The notes under the pieces: generated by a model
What the model was told of the DNA's origin: nothing
Databases searched by the model: none
Seen by the model: the letters and a program-made list of their open reading frames with translations, nothing else
Part shown: positions 22,246 through 35,024 of the stretch, piece after piece
How positions within the stretch are numbered: the first letter of the stretch is position 1
Layout: each line of letters begins with the position of its first letter
Assembly: GCA_038503065.1 (NCBI GenBank)
Contig: JBCAMK010000007.1
Coordinates: 1,364,001-1,428,000, forward strand
DNA from: Paragyromitra xinjiangensis
Lineage: Eukaryota; Ascomycota; Pezizomycetes; Pezizales; Discinaceae
Direction of reading: 5' to 3'
DNA length: 64,000 nt
Translations under genes and position numbers: made by a program

Positions 22246-24579
22246 TTATTCAACCCTTCCCTTCGCTTTATACACGAACCTCCTAATCTTCATCAGGTCC
22301 TGTCTCCCCTCCGTCTCCACCCCGCTACTCACATCAACACCAATAACCCCTATCTCAGCCAATCCACCCTCCCCAACCACCTCACCAACGTTCCGATGGT
22401 CCAGCCCCCCAGCCAACATGACCGGCGGGCCATCAACCAGTACTTTCCTCACATCCTCAGTATCTAACCTTTCCCCTGTACCACCAACCCCACTATCTAG
22501 CAGCGGGATCGCATGATACCCGCGTTTCTCCAGTCCGGCCTCGCCGGGCGCAAATCTCCGAATCACTGGTACGGGCAGCAGTCGTGCCCATTCCAACGGC
22601 TCCGAACCATGTAGTTGTACTATATCTAGCGCAAGTGCCTGTTGCAGTGCTAGCACTGTTGCGAATGGTTGGTTCCGAAACACACCAACCAGAAGTGCAC
22701 GTGTCGGGTGTGAGATAAGGCTGTGAGTTGCGTGAGAGAACCAGTCTTGTGCGCCAGATGCAGCAGCCGATGTAGGATGCGTCACACCACCCTTAGGTGT
22801 CGAGTGTACGACATTCGAGATAGCCTTCGCGACGTCAATGTCGACGGTGCGCTTAGTGCCTTCTGCAAGTATCATGCCGATCATGTCAGCACCCGACTCG
22901 ACAGCGACCTTTGCAGCCTCGACAGAGCGTGTGCCGCAAATTTTGACCAGTACTTCGGGTTTTCGTGGTGCCGTAGAAGGAACGTTGAGGAGCGTATTGA
23001 TGAAGGTGGTGACAGCATTGCCAGCTCTCATAAGGGCTTCACCGACAAGGACTGCACCGACGCCTTCCTCTTCGTAGCGCGCTACATCAGTTCTTGTAGA
23101 AATGCCGCTAAGGGCGCAAAGTATGACTTTTTCTCGGTCAATCATAGACACAAGGCCACTAGTTGTTTCGAGGTCCACTTTAAAGCTGTGGAGATCCCGG
23201 TTGTTCACACCAATTACTTTCGCACCAACCTTCAATGCCCGTAACATTTCCTCGCGGCTGTTGACCTCAACTAATGGTTCCATCCCGAGGGTTTCTGCAG
23301 AGTACCGGTATAGCCGTTCTAGCTCCTCGTCACTTAGCATTTTCACGATCAGCAGAACTGTATCTGCGCCAGCCAGGCGCGCCTCAAGGATCTGATACTC
23401 CTCAAAGATAAACTCCTTTCTCAAAATTGCTGGACGGTTTGGCATGCTATCGACGGCCATACGCGCAGCCCGGAGGTCGTCGATAGAGCCTTTAAACCAT
23501 TCTGGTTCAGTGAGCACAGAGATCGTAGCGGCTCCGGCCAGCGCGTATGTACGTGCCTGAACTGCAGCAGAGGCATCGATATCGATTAGGCCCTTGGAGG
23601 GGGAGGCACGCTTAATCTCTGCCATGAGCGCGCATGGGGTTGCGACGGCACGGAGGCGGGCAGGAAAGTCGATTTGCGGTGGAGAGATGGACAGAGCGTG
23701 GAGGGCCTCGAGGTCCGCGGGGCGAAGAGAAGGAAGCTGCTTTTGTGCAGCGACTGCGGCGCGGCGGTGTGCATAGATCTTGTCCAGGATAGACTCGGAT
23801 GGCGGAGGTACTGGAACGCCGTTTAGGAGGGTGTTGGTACCGGGGGTACAGATTCCACTTTCGGCCCATGTGCCACCTTTGGTCTCAAGGAAGTTGCGGA
23901 TCATAAGGCGACCTTCTTGCGTTAAGATGCTCTCGGGATGATACTGAATTCCTTCTACAGTGAAGGTTTTGTGGCGCACTCCCATGATGACGCCGGTGTC
24001 GGTACTGGAGTTGACCTCGAGGACGGACGGGAGGGTTGCTTGTGTTCCAGCAAGAGAGTGATAACGGGTGACGGCGATGTCTTGCGGGACGTTACGGTAG
24101 ATTCCTTTCGCGTCATGCTTGATATGCGAGGTCTTGCCGTGGACAATTTCACCAGCAAATTCTACAGCGCCACCGAATGCGCTGAAAATGCATTGTCTGG
24201 AATAGCCGAGTTAGTGATTCCAACCCGGGGATTTTGCTTTCCTTAAAATTGTCTCTTGAGTTGCGGTAGGGGTGGTGGGGAACACTCACACCCCCATGCA
24301 TACCCCGAACACCGGAATCTTCCCCGCGAAATACTCGATACACGGTATACTCACTCCCGAATCAGTCGACGGGTGCCCTGGGCCGGGACTAATAACGATT
24401 TGCGTCGGGTTCAAATTGATAATCTCTTGCAGCGTGATCTTGTCGTTCCTGTAGACTGTGCAGCTGGCACCCTCCAGCACAAGGAATTGGTAGACATTCC
24501 AGGTAAACGAGTCGTAGTTATCGATCAGGATGACATTGGAGCCAGGGATAGCAGGACGAGGGTCTGTAGGAATAGACAT
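22246..24579 (-). CDS. TRP1: Trifunctional tryptophan enzyme (anthranilate synthase II / IGPS / PRAI)
   Basis: One polypeptide with three activities of tryptophan synthesis: glutamine amidotransferase for anthranilate synthase, indole-3-glycerol-phosphate synthase and phosphoribosylanthranilate isomerase (trpC/TRP1 type). Exons 24290-24579 and 22246-24196; intron 24197-24289 (93 nt, GTGAGT..TCCAG). Product 746 residues. The GATase domain is residues ~15-200, with nucleophile Cys94 in VFGVCMG and the later [12 protein letters not shown] spans ~230-495, with the [11 protein letters not shown] motif near 290 and [16 protein letters not shown] spans ~510-740, starting [13 protein letters not shown] and including VQLHG. 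The order is that of all filamentous ascomycetes. A CPC1 box lies 61 bp upstream of the start. Confidence 0.96.
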
Positions 24580-24639
24580 TCTGACGACTTTGTGGGGAGA
24601 GTTGAGCTGGTGAATATAGAAGTGGTGAATTAGCTACCG

Positions 24640-24646
24640 TGAGTCA
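24640..24646. promoter_or_regulatory. CPC1/Gcn4 box TGAGTCA
   Basis: Perfect TGAGTCA, the binding site of the amino-acid-starvation bZIP activator (Gcn4, CPC1, CpcA), 61 bp upstream of the TRP1 start. Known trpC/TRP1 genes are under cross-pathway control, so the position fits well. Confidence 0.7.
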
Positions 24647-24864
24647 TGCAGAGGGGTGGAAGTGGGATATAATACTCTACCTCAAGATGCCACAACACAA
24701 AGAATTACCGGATGGTGGCAATGAGTTAAGACCAGAGATAAACAAGAATTCCCAGACCTCTCTCACTTTCCCCCTCTGATGGAGACAGGAGTGTTTATGA
24801 AGGGTTGTTGGGGATAGAGACCAGAGAAGAGAGATCCTTGAGGACGTCAATTCAGCCATTTCCA

Positions 24865-24903
24865 TTATCTGCAGGGGAGGGGCAGCTGACTAGATAAGAT
24901 AAG
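24865..24903. promoter_or_regulatory. Cluster of three GATA sites
   Basis: TTATCT at 24865-24870 and the overlapping AGATAAGATAAG at 24892-24903 give three HGATAR-type sites within 39 bp, about 290-325 bp upstream of TRP1. In filamentous fungi such clusters bind nitrogen regulators of the AreA/NIT2 class. Function here is inference. Confidence 0.4.
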
Positions 24904-26784
24904 ATTAGATTGCATTACATAAGACAAGATCCAGACCATACGGGGTTTAATTTAGATCACTAGCGGATAGAGACGGCACCAGATACCGGGATCCTTGAAT
25001 TCTTGTTTCTCATCCATTGCAGAGGGGGTGCCATGGTTGGGTTGGTTAACCCGAGTGACATTTCATGACCTGTTACTTTTAAACTACTCAATCCCTCTCC
25101 ACCCATCCCCTATCCATCCATCCCCTATCGGAGCCAACTATACAAAGTTTAACCTTTCCAGCCACGGACTTCTCTTCCTTCAGAAACACATTCAACTATA
25201 TATACTTCCCAATGCCAACATACATTGACATTTCTCAGCCTAGACCGATAACCTCATGCAACCCGCTCGAATAGAAACTTCAGGTCTAAGAACCCTTGGC
25301 CAACTGGTTAACAACCAGAGAATACTGTATGCCGTTTCGCTTCTTTCAATATCTCCTGTAGCATGCTCGCAATAGTCGGCATTTGTAGATTATCGCTATG
25401 ATTCGCAGGATTCATCACGCCCCTTTTCAAAGTTGATTTTAGCACAAAGCACGAAAAACCAAAATTTTGCCCTACTCAGTGTTGGAAAGCTTCAGTAAGT
25501 CTCTCGGAAAAAACTTCAGTCCCAACACACTCCCGTTGGTCAAAGTACTAACAACCTATAGTTACCAACCTACAAGTTAATCCAGGGTTTTCTCCAGAGA
25601 TTTCGCTCAGTATACCATCATCACTCTCTTTAGCCTCAAGGCATTCCGTGCCATCGATATCACTACCAACTTCCTCTTCTATCCATGACGTGTCACCATC
25701 TACATCACCAGGAAACAGACTAGAGCATTCGAGCACATCATACAGCAACTCAAACACGGACTCCCTTCACATCTACATCGAATCGCCTGCGCCAAAAAAG
25801 ATATTCCAAATCAGCTCGATAGGCGCATCATTAGAACAAAACATTTTTTGCTGCTGAATCTCTCGCCATTAAACACGATTCAGGGGCTGTACGCAGCGGA
25901 AAATTTAACATTGAAATGCCGGGGTTTTACAACCAGGGTATCCACCAGCAAAGACTCGCGGCAATGACGGTCTAGTAACTTGCTGGAAAACAACTTTGGG
26001 CGTTATTGCTACAGATATAAAAAGCGAGATCAATAACAGTCACATGTATTCGTTGTTGACCAACGCAAGGGTCTATAGAAAATGGGTATCTAGAAGCAGA
26101 TTTATGGCTCATGAGGTATCTATTCAAGCGCTGAGATTGCAGAGGATAGAGGAACCTCAAAGTATAGGTTGGTCTGAAAATATTTAGTATATAGGGCTGA
26201 GATACTGGAGGTCTTTCTTGCGGTAGAGCTTTCATTCGGTGTCTTGTGTTTTGTTTACTAAGTTTACATTGCAATATTCTTCCGCTGTTACTCCTTACCG
26301 TACGTTATACGATATGTATGTGTACGAGCTCTTGACCGAGGAATCATGCTTAACAATTGGAACGGTGTAATTTCGTTCGTAACGATAGGAAGATTTCTTC
26401 TTAGAGCAATCCACTATCATTTTGAATTGATATAGACTGAAGGTTTCGGTGATGACGACACAGGCAACCGGCTTCAGTGTAGGCAGTTGTAAACCAAGGA
26501 AGAAAAAAAAGACAAGACAAGGAGTTTTGGTTCTGGTAAACCCACTTGGTAAGACTAAGTTATAATTACCATAATTGCACTCTAGCATATCTTATGGGCT
26601 GGCATCTGCGGTTGTGGCATCCCTGTCAATCCAGCCACGTGTGTCACGTTACTCGGCTCAAGACTTGGCGCGGCGTCAGCGGGGAGCAACAACCACACGA
26701 ACATTCCCCTCGTGTCTGAACAGCTTCATATAGCTCCCAAGTACTTCTTCCAATTATACCAATACCCACCCCCTCAAGACCACC

Positions 26785-28069
26785 ATGGTACATCTTCCAC
26801 CCCCTCCCCACCCCATCAGTCCACTCCCTCCTAAACCAATATCCCATTGCTAATCACCGACACCAATAGCTCCTCCTTGAATACCACAACCTCCTCCTCC
26901 GGTCCATCCTAACGGAACGTTTTCACAGGTAAGCTCCACAACCTCTCAATGGCCCCAGCACACATCTAACCTCCCAATCCACTCAGCTCAACCCCTGCAT
27001 CAATCGACCAGGTCATCTCCGACTTCGACGGCGTGACATTCCACATCTCCACCCCAGAGACAAAATCCAAGATCCTCGTCTCCATCTCCGTTAAATGCTT
27101 CTCAGACCTCCTTCAACACGGGGCCCAGCAGGTTCTTGAGCGAGAGTACGCAGGCCTCATCACTGATACTGAGGCGGGCTACGACTTCTCGCTTATTGTC
27201 GATTTGGAGAACCTCCCCGAGGATGCCGGTATTGATACCTGTCATACTCTTATCCAGAAAGAAAAACTAATAAGACCTCCCCCGACAAAACAGAAGCGAA
27301 AGAAGACTTGATTCGCCGTATCTCGTTGCTCAAGCGTAATACCATGGCAGCCCCGTTCGAAAAGGCGATTGACGAGCACCATCGTCTCGCGGAAGCCCAG
27401 AAAGGGTTCAGCTCGGAGACTGCTCCTTCCGGAGAGGGGACTGAGGTTATGGTCATTAGGTACAGAGAAGAGGAGGCTATGTATATTCAAGCGTCGCATG
27501 ATCGTGTTACTGTTATCTTCAGTACCGTGTTCAGGGAGGAGACGGATCGGATCTTTGGGAAGGTGTTTTTGTCGGTATGTTTCTGGGATGAGACGGACGA
27601 AAGGGTAGAGTTGGTGGAGGCTAACATGATAGGATGATAGGAATTTGTTGATGCCCGACGACGTGCAATCCAGAATGCTCCACAGGTCCTCTACCGTAAC
27701 GATCCCCCGCTTGAAATTCGCAACGTGGCTGGTGTGAAAGACGATGGCACAGGTGAAATTGGTTACATTACTTTCGGTAACTCTCCCCCTCGGCCCTCTC
27801 CCTATCTTCACATTTATTAACACCTTACAGTCCTCTTCCCTCGCCACCTAACCCCCCAACGAAGGGAAGAGTCCATCTCCCACATCCAGACCTTCCGCGA
27901 CTACTTCCACTACCACATCAAGGCGGCAAAAGCATACATGCACTCTCGAATGCGACGCCGCGTTGCAGACTTTTTGAAGGTGCTAAACCGGGCGAAGCCA
28001 GAAGTAGAGGAAAGTGAGAAGAAGGAGAAGAAGACGGCAACGGGAAGGAGCTTTAGGGTACAGGGTTAG
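26785..28069 (+). CDS. ARC35: Arp2/3 complex subunit 2 (ARPC2/Arc35)
   Basis: Core p34 subunit of the Arp2/3 complex, which nucleates branched actin for endocytosis and hyphal growth. Six exons: 26785-26787, 26880-26938, 26987-27228, 27294-27574, 27641-27776 and 27831-28069; 319 residues, the family's usual size. The first coding exon is just the ATG: CACCATG is followed by a GTACAT donor, and a TGCTAATC branch and AATAG acceptor precede [18 protein letters not shown], the conserved start of ARPC2. The [20 protein letters not shown] segment, [15 protein letters not shown] and the C-terminal [20 protein letters not shown] with [16 protein letters not shown] are characteristic. Introns are 48-92 nt, most with CTAAC/CTAAT branch sites. 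Confidence 0.94.
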
Positions 28070-31000
28070 GAGGGATGGGATAGTTATGCATAAATAGAAG
28101 AGTGAGTGATATTGCAAGCGGTATCAGAGAGAGTAGTGTGCTTGGTTGTGTATACAAAATTTTCGTGCCTTAAAAAAGGTTATATGGGATTTGAGGATCT
28201 TGTGGCCTGCACGTAGAATTGCGGCGGGTTCTCAGCGGGGGGCAGGATATTGATTAATTTGCCATTAATGCACTCGTTAACGAGGTGGTGAGATTTGACA
28301 AAGATCTAGGAATCTTAGCTTGTTTCCCGTACGTGCCAAAAACGCTTCAGCAGTTTCCACGTTCCGGCAAGACAAAAGTGCCACAAGACATACGAAAATG
28401 GCTACGTGTTGGTGCTAAAATGTCAGTCTATGTTGAGCTTATCAGTACATAAGGAGAATCACTCATTGTTTTGCCTCTACGTTATATTTTGGGGGGCATT
28501 TTATGGGCCAGGTATTGTAGATTGAGATGCCTAGATTCATAAAAAATCACTCGTTACTACTAGGATTTGTTTTCTGGGGGTATGCCCAGTAGTCAGCCCT
28601 CTATTCTCTACCTCATATAAACGCATCCGCCCCACGTCTCAGACCATGCTTAGTCCCCACGGGTTGTTCCGGTGCTTTCCAGTAAACGATGCAATGGTGC
28701 GTGAACTCAGGGCTCTACCGATGGTGGAGCTCCCGTGCGTGATTTAAGTCTTCCAATCAGCAGATCGTTTTTCTACACCAACGCTTATCACAATTCCGTC
28801 CCTATCACAATTCTAGGGCCTTTCGACTACAAGGATACAAGCCACGATTTTCCTAACTAAACACCCTATTGAAATTCTATTCCAGCTTTCTTAAGCCTTG
28901 GCAAAGATATGAACGGAATGAAATTATGATATGTTTCACCGGATATCACCTTTCTACCTATAGTGGCCCCAGAAATAGCTCGATCGTAGCGAAGTGTATT
29001 ATAATTCGTGCAGTCGGCAGCTATAAGTGGCTGGAAGTAATTGGAGATGGAGATCTAATAGAGGAATATTGGTTCTATTTTAAATAATCGCTGGATACAG
29101 GAATTGGGATGGCAAGATGGCCCACTGTGCTAGGCTTCTTGCCCAATAACAGGTTGAACTATATCATATTCCAGGGTTAGCCACCTACCCTTAGAATATG
29201 GGACTCAGGTAATACTTCTAAATCAGAGAGATGGGTGATGAGGATCAACCTGGATTTAGACACTCAGGCATTAAGAGTAAGCAACGTGCATTCTCTGGCA
29301 AGCACATATGGCCGTACGGACATCGGCACCCCATCGGGCGAAAAATATTAGTGGCGCAAACTCCGTAGAACACTGATAATTTTTTTTTACGCCGAGGCAG
29401 GAGGAAGATCCCGAGGCACACTCGTCCGAGAGCGTGGTGATAATTTCCCCGGCCTTTTGGTGACAGTTGCCCTTTCGGTGTCACTAATTCCCAATTAGTA
29501 CTAGCGTCCGTTGAAAACCTCGAGATGCCGAGGCACAACTTAACTACGGAGAATTTATTTCTCCAAGCCACGCTAAAAATTTAAGGCTGAGGGAAATTCG
29601 CGAACGATGTGAGAGCTTTAAACTCTTCGGAGAATTAAAAGGGACGGTGGAAATTCTCCGGTCGGGCCACACGGAATCCGAAGCGAGTAATTTCATAGAA
29701 TATCACTCGACCAGTTCAGCCGAGGCATGGCGGGTAGTATGGACTAAAAGACACGGGAACAGTAACGTAGAAATGATCATGCGTACATGCAATAACTTTT
29801 GTTCAATATTAAAATATCTACGGTATAAAAAATAAGACTCTTACGTTGGAGTGTTTGGGAATCTACAGTGTTCTTACCCGCCGTTATAACCGCAGGCCAA
29901 ACCATATGCCCGATTCTTAGGTGATACGGCAGTTAGTGAGCTTACCCTGTTATGCATCACATTAAACATGGTTTGCGATCATTACTACCCCTCGTTACAC
30001 CTTCCCGTCCCTAGGATTGACGCCCGGAGGAAGTACTAAACGGTAGGAGCAAAGCAAAAGAAACATGCAGCTTCCGGTTCCAGAAATACAGCTCCAGTTA
30101 CTTGAGGTGTGTATTTATGGGTCTCTTTCACCGGGTGCATGGGGGAGCTGCCATTGAATTGCGATTCTTCCTGGAGATCGCTGGAGTCGATGTTTCGTGG
30201 GCTGGCAAGTCGACAAATAGGCATCGAGATGATACCAAATTGCCCTGATCAGGTGAAGCCTAACCCTACACATGTTGCGAATCATGTCCTCTGTTTTGCA
30301 GTAGATAATAGTTTTTCGGCAATATTGATAGGCTGATCGAGTCTGGGGCCCCCATCGCAGGAAGTGGCGGTAAGCAAATCTTTCTCCCGCATTTTCCCTA
30401 CCCCGCTGTGAGAACCGTTGTGGTTCAAGATTGTGAGAGCTCGATATAGATGGGGCAAACGGTGTTCAAGTGGGGTCCGTAAAAGCCTGCAGAAAGCCTC
30501 ATCCCAGCCAGATGTGAAGCTTGAATTACCGCCTTGTCATACGAATGAAGAGTAGTGCGAGGTTCTAAAGTGACAAATGAGAGGTAGCATTTTGAAATCA
30601 CTGCTGCAGACTACGGAACGAATCATAGGATTATAGGTATGACACAATTTCAATGAGCCCCCAGACAGCAGGTAAAATGGACAGCGCGTGACACCTTGGT
30701 CTTAAACGGAGGAGAAACAAAACAGAAAAAAGGAACTTCTGGTAAAGATTTACGCAGAACATATTCCTCTAGAGCGTTAGAAGATAGTAAATCGAACAGC
30801 TTGGGGCCTACTTCCCGCCCCTATCAACCAATTGAAACCCCAAGCCATATGCAGTTGATTCCCAGACGTTCAAAGCATAGATGTGGGACCATACTGTACT
30901 CCTTAGATTTTTTTAATGCTGTAACATCTAAGATGTAAGAAGCTTAATTCTGATGCCAAGCTGAACCAGAGCCCAGGAGAAACCCCACGTTTTCGGATAT

Positions 31001-31543
31001 GAGGCCGCGGGCCAACTACATTCCGTGTAACGACCCTCAAACATCTAAAACTCCCCAGCGGTGACCGAAGCTCCGGCAGTTCCCAATATGATATCGAGTC
31101 GGACAAACTGTAAGAATTATTCGAATAGGCTTCAAGTATCTCATCTCCGAAAATAATCCTAGAATCTCTAGACCGAAATTCTCGGATGTGTGGTTACTGC
31201 AATGCAAGTTTTTTCTACCTACCTACCTGGAAGTACATGTATCCAAGTGCTTTATTCTTTTGCATTCACATGGTGTTGCTGTAGCGGATCATCATTTCCA
31301 CCGAGGCGTGCCAAGGTTTATGGGAGCGAATTACTATCTCACGTTTCAGACATCACAACCGAGCGAATATCCCCGCAGATGCAGATCAGCATGGTGGGTT
31401 TTCTATATAATGTTGTGTCCGACAACTTACACTCGAGGATTTATAACAAAGCCCATCAACTCAAGCTTCATTGATTCTGATACCTGCCCATACTTTCTCC
31501 ATAAAGCTAACACAAGAAGAAAGAAAGAGAAAAACATCGCAAA
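28070..31543. other. Intergenic, no gene seen; repeat-like patch at 29.3-29.8 kb
   Basis: About 3.5 kb with no convincing gene. The octamer CCGAGGCA occurs four times within 330 bp (near 29394, 29412, 29528 and 29719), suggesting a decayed repeat. A hairpin-like GGGCTCTACC/GGTGGAGCTCCC lies near 28709-28733. The promoter of the P450 gene occupies the right end. Confidence 0.45.
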
Positions 31544-34500
31544 ATGACAACTCCTATCCCTCAACCGCCAGGACTGCCAGTTATTGGAAATACTCTTGAC
31601 CCAGATGTCCCAATAAAGTCTTTGATGACCATGGCTGAGGTTTATGGTTCGTGTTGCTGCAAAATATTCGAGAAAGAGAGTCAATTAGCTAATATGAGCT
31701 CGTGCAGGTCCAATCTTTCGGGTTAACCTTGGTGGCATAACAAGGGTGATAATCAGCTCGGAAGAATTAGTTTCAGAAGCTTGTAATGAGGAGAGATTTG
31801 TAAAAGCCGTTGCGGGTGGGCCATTGATGCAGGTTCGAAACGGTGTAGGTGATGGGCTATTCAGCGCTCATCACGGCGAGAAAAGTTGGGGAATTGCCCA
31901 CAGGATCTTGATGCCAGCGTTCGGGCCATTGTCAGTTCAGGGAATGTTTGATGGTAAAACCCCCACTCATATTCAGAATGAAGTTACGGGTACTAATCTT
32001 TATGGCTTTCAGGAATGCATGATATCGCATCGCAGTTAGTCTTGAAATGGGCACGCCACGGTCCGGATCATAAAATCCAAGTCACCGATGACTTTACTAG
32101 ACTGACCCTGGATACAATTTCGCTCTGCTCTATGGACTATCGTTTCAATTCATTCTACCGTAATGAATTACATCCTTTCGTTGGCGCAATGAACGGCTTT
32201 CTCGTCGAATCTGGACGACGGGCTGGTCGATTATCCATCCAAAACCTTTTCATGAGAGCTGCAAATCAGAAATATGAAGCAGATATTAACCTCATGAAAA
32301 GCGTTAGTGATGAAGTTGTGAAGAGGAGAAAAGAAAATCCATCCGACAAAAAAGATCTCCTCAATGCGATGTTGAATGGGAAAGACCCAGTCACGGGTGA
32401 GGGCATGACTGATCAGTTGATTGTGAATAACATGATTACATTCCTGATTGCTGGTATATCATCCCTCTTGTGATTTAGTATGACCCTCTCTAACTCCCTA
32501 TAGGTCACGAAACCACATCTGGATTATTATCATTCTCGTTCCTGCTTCTACTCAAAAACAGCGCTACTTACCGTGCTGCTCAACAAGAAGTCGATGATGT
32601 CTGCGGAAAGGGACCGATTAAGGTGGAACATATGGCAAAGCTAAAATATCTCAACGCCGTTCTTCGAGAGACTTTACGTCTGTTCCCCACCGCTCCATCT
32701 TTTGCTGTCAACGCCAAGCCAGGCGTCGAGGAATATCCCACATTAGGCGGAGGCAAGTACGCAGTTGGTAAAACCGAGGCTATACAGTGCTTGCTGCCCA
32801 AGCTACACAGAGATCCGAAAGTCTTCGGTGAGGACGCGGAGGAGTTTAAGCCAGAGAGGATGCTTGATGAAAATTTTGAGAAGCTGCCCAAATATGCCTG
32901 GAAGGTATGTCCCTCAACTATTTATATACACCCTTATTCTCTGGAGCTAAAATTATTCTTGGATAGCCTTTCGGAAACGGAGCGAGAGGTTGCATCGGAA
33001 GAGCTTTTGCCTGGCAAGAAGCTCTTCTCGTCATGGCAATCCTATTGCAAAACTTCAACTTCCAACTCGATGATCCCAGTTACCAGTTGAAGCTAAAGCA
33101 GACGTTGACGATCAAACCGAAAGGTCTCGAATTGCGTGCGTCTCTTCGAGATGGAATTGATGCCACCAATCTCGAAAAGAAGCTCCAAGCCGGTTCCGGT
33201 CCGGTTACCACAGAAGACACAGTAATGAAAGAAATTGAAAAGAAATCTGTCGATCTAAAACCAATGAGCATTTACTACGGCTCTAACACAGGAACTTGCG
33301 AAGCCCTTGCTGCAAGGCTTGCAAAGGATGCCGCTACACATGGGTTTGAAGCTAAAGTGGATGCTCTGGATTCTGCCACCGATAGACTTCCGAAAGACCA
33401 CCCCGTTGTCATCATTACAGCTTCTTACGAAGGCCAGCCCCCAGATAATGCGGGCCATTTCGTTGAGTGGCTGAAGAGCCTTAAGGAGAAAACTCTTGAA
33501 GGTGTACAGTTCGCGGTCTACGGATGCGGTCACCGTGACTGGCAAGCTACCTTCCAGCGGATCCCAAAACTGGTGGACACACTCCTCGAGGAACGAGGAG
33601 GCGAGAGGATCGTAGAGAGAGGTATCGCAGATGCTGCCAACGGCGACGTGTTCACTGATTTCGACGGGTGGGAAGACTCCAAATTCTGGCCTGCGATTCA
33701 GAAGAGCTATGGCGGCGTCGCGGTATCTCCTGATTCCATCTTAGAGCCTTCAATCGAAGTCTCGATTTCCTCGCAGAGCCGCTCTACAAATTTGAAGCAG
33801 GATGTCAAGAGTGCATTGTTGGTAGTGAACAAACTTCTCACCACTCCGGGAGAGCCGGAGAAGAGACATGTTGAAATCAAATTGCCAACTGATATGGTGT
33901 ACAAAGCGGGAGATTATCTGGCGATCCTGCCTACCAATCCGAAGAAAAGCGTCAAGAGGGTGGTGGAGAGGTTCCAATTGGCATGGGACGCAGTTTTGAA
34001 CATCAAGGCGAGAGGACCTACAGTCTTGCCAACTGATGTTAACATCACAGCAGTCGAGGTGCTTTCCAACTATGTTGAGCTTGCCCAGCCAGCTACAAAG
34101 AAGGTTCGTTCTTAAACTTACCCAAACCTATAACTCTTACTAAAAATCAAATAGGATGTCCTTACACTTGCCAAAGCCGCAACAAACGAAGAGACTCGAA
34201 GCGCCCTCGAAGCCCTAACCGGCGATGCCTTCAATACTGAAGTCTCCCAAAAGCGTCTTAGCCCTCTTGACATTCTTGAACTATACCCATCCATCAACCT
34301 CGCCTTCTCCGAATTCCTTGCTCTCCTCCCTCCCATGCGTGTACGCCAATACTCGATCTCCTCCTCGCCCCTCTACGCATCCGAGACCTGCACACTCACC
34401 TTCGGCGTCCTCGATCAAGAAGCCATCTCCGGCCGAGGCCGTTATGTCGGCGTTGCATCAAACTACCTCGCGCATTTGGAACCAGGTGATCATATCCAGG

Positions 34501-35024
34501 TCTCTGTGCGCCCATCTGCACGTCCGTTCCACCTACCATTAGATCCAGTGGAAACGCCAATCATTATGATTTGCGCTGGATCTGGCCTTGCACCGTTCCG
34601 TGGGTTCGCCCAGGAGCGTGCGGCACAGATCGGGGCTGGGAGGACGCTAGCGAAGGCATTGCTGTTTGTGGGATGCCGTGGGAAGGGAGACACGTTATAC
34701 CAAGAGGAACTGGCAAAGTGGGCAGCTATGGGAGCAGTGGATGTTAGGTATGCTTTTAGTCGGGAGAAGGAGAGGAGTGAGGGGTGCAAGTATGTGCAAG
34801 ACAGGTTATGGAATGATAGAGAGGAGGCGATAGAGCTGTTTAACAAGGGTGGGAAGGTGTATGTATGTGGGAGCCGTAACGTTGGTGAGGCAGTTAAAAA
34901 GGCCTGTAAGGATATGTATGCGCAGGGGGCAGAGGTACTAGGGAAGCCCAAGACCGAGGAGGAGATAGAGCAATGGTTTTTGAAGTTGAGGAACGAGAGG
35001 TATGCAACGGACGTGTTTGCTTAG
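31544..35024 (+). CDS. CYP505: Self-sufficient P450-reductase fusion, fatty-acid hydroxylase type
   Basis: P450foxy/BM3-like enzyme predicted to hydroxylate fatty acids near the omega end using NADPH, with P450 and its reductase in one chain. Exons 31544-31646, 31708-31953, 32013-32453, 32504-32904, 32967-34103 and 34155-35024; 1065 residues, the size I recall for P450foxy (~1066). P450 domain ~1-470: I-helix AGHETTSG (263-270), ExxR in RETLRL, heme loop FGNGARGCIG with Cys406. FMN domain begins SIYYGSNTGTCEALAARLA. The FAD/NADPH part contains RQYSISSSPLY, GRYVGVASNYL and CAGSGLAPFRGF, and ends ERYATDVFA. No N-terminal membrane anchor, as in the family. Two of five introns use a GTTCGT donor. 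No accompanying pathway genes, so likely fatty-acid turnover rather than a metabolite cluster. Confidence 0.95.

Larger units (their letters stand above)
24580..26784. other. Intergenic between TRP1 and ARPC2
   Basis: About 2.2 kb holding two divergent promoters, the CPC1 box and the GATA cluster. Short Ser-rich open frames (for example 25648-25857) have no family resemblance. Nothing else recognised. Confidence 0.5.
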
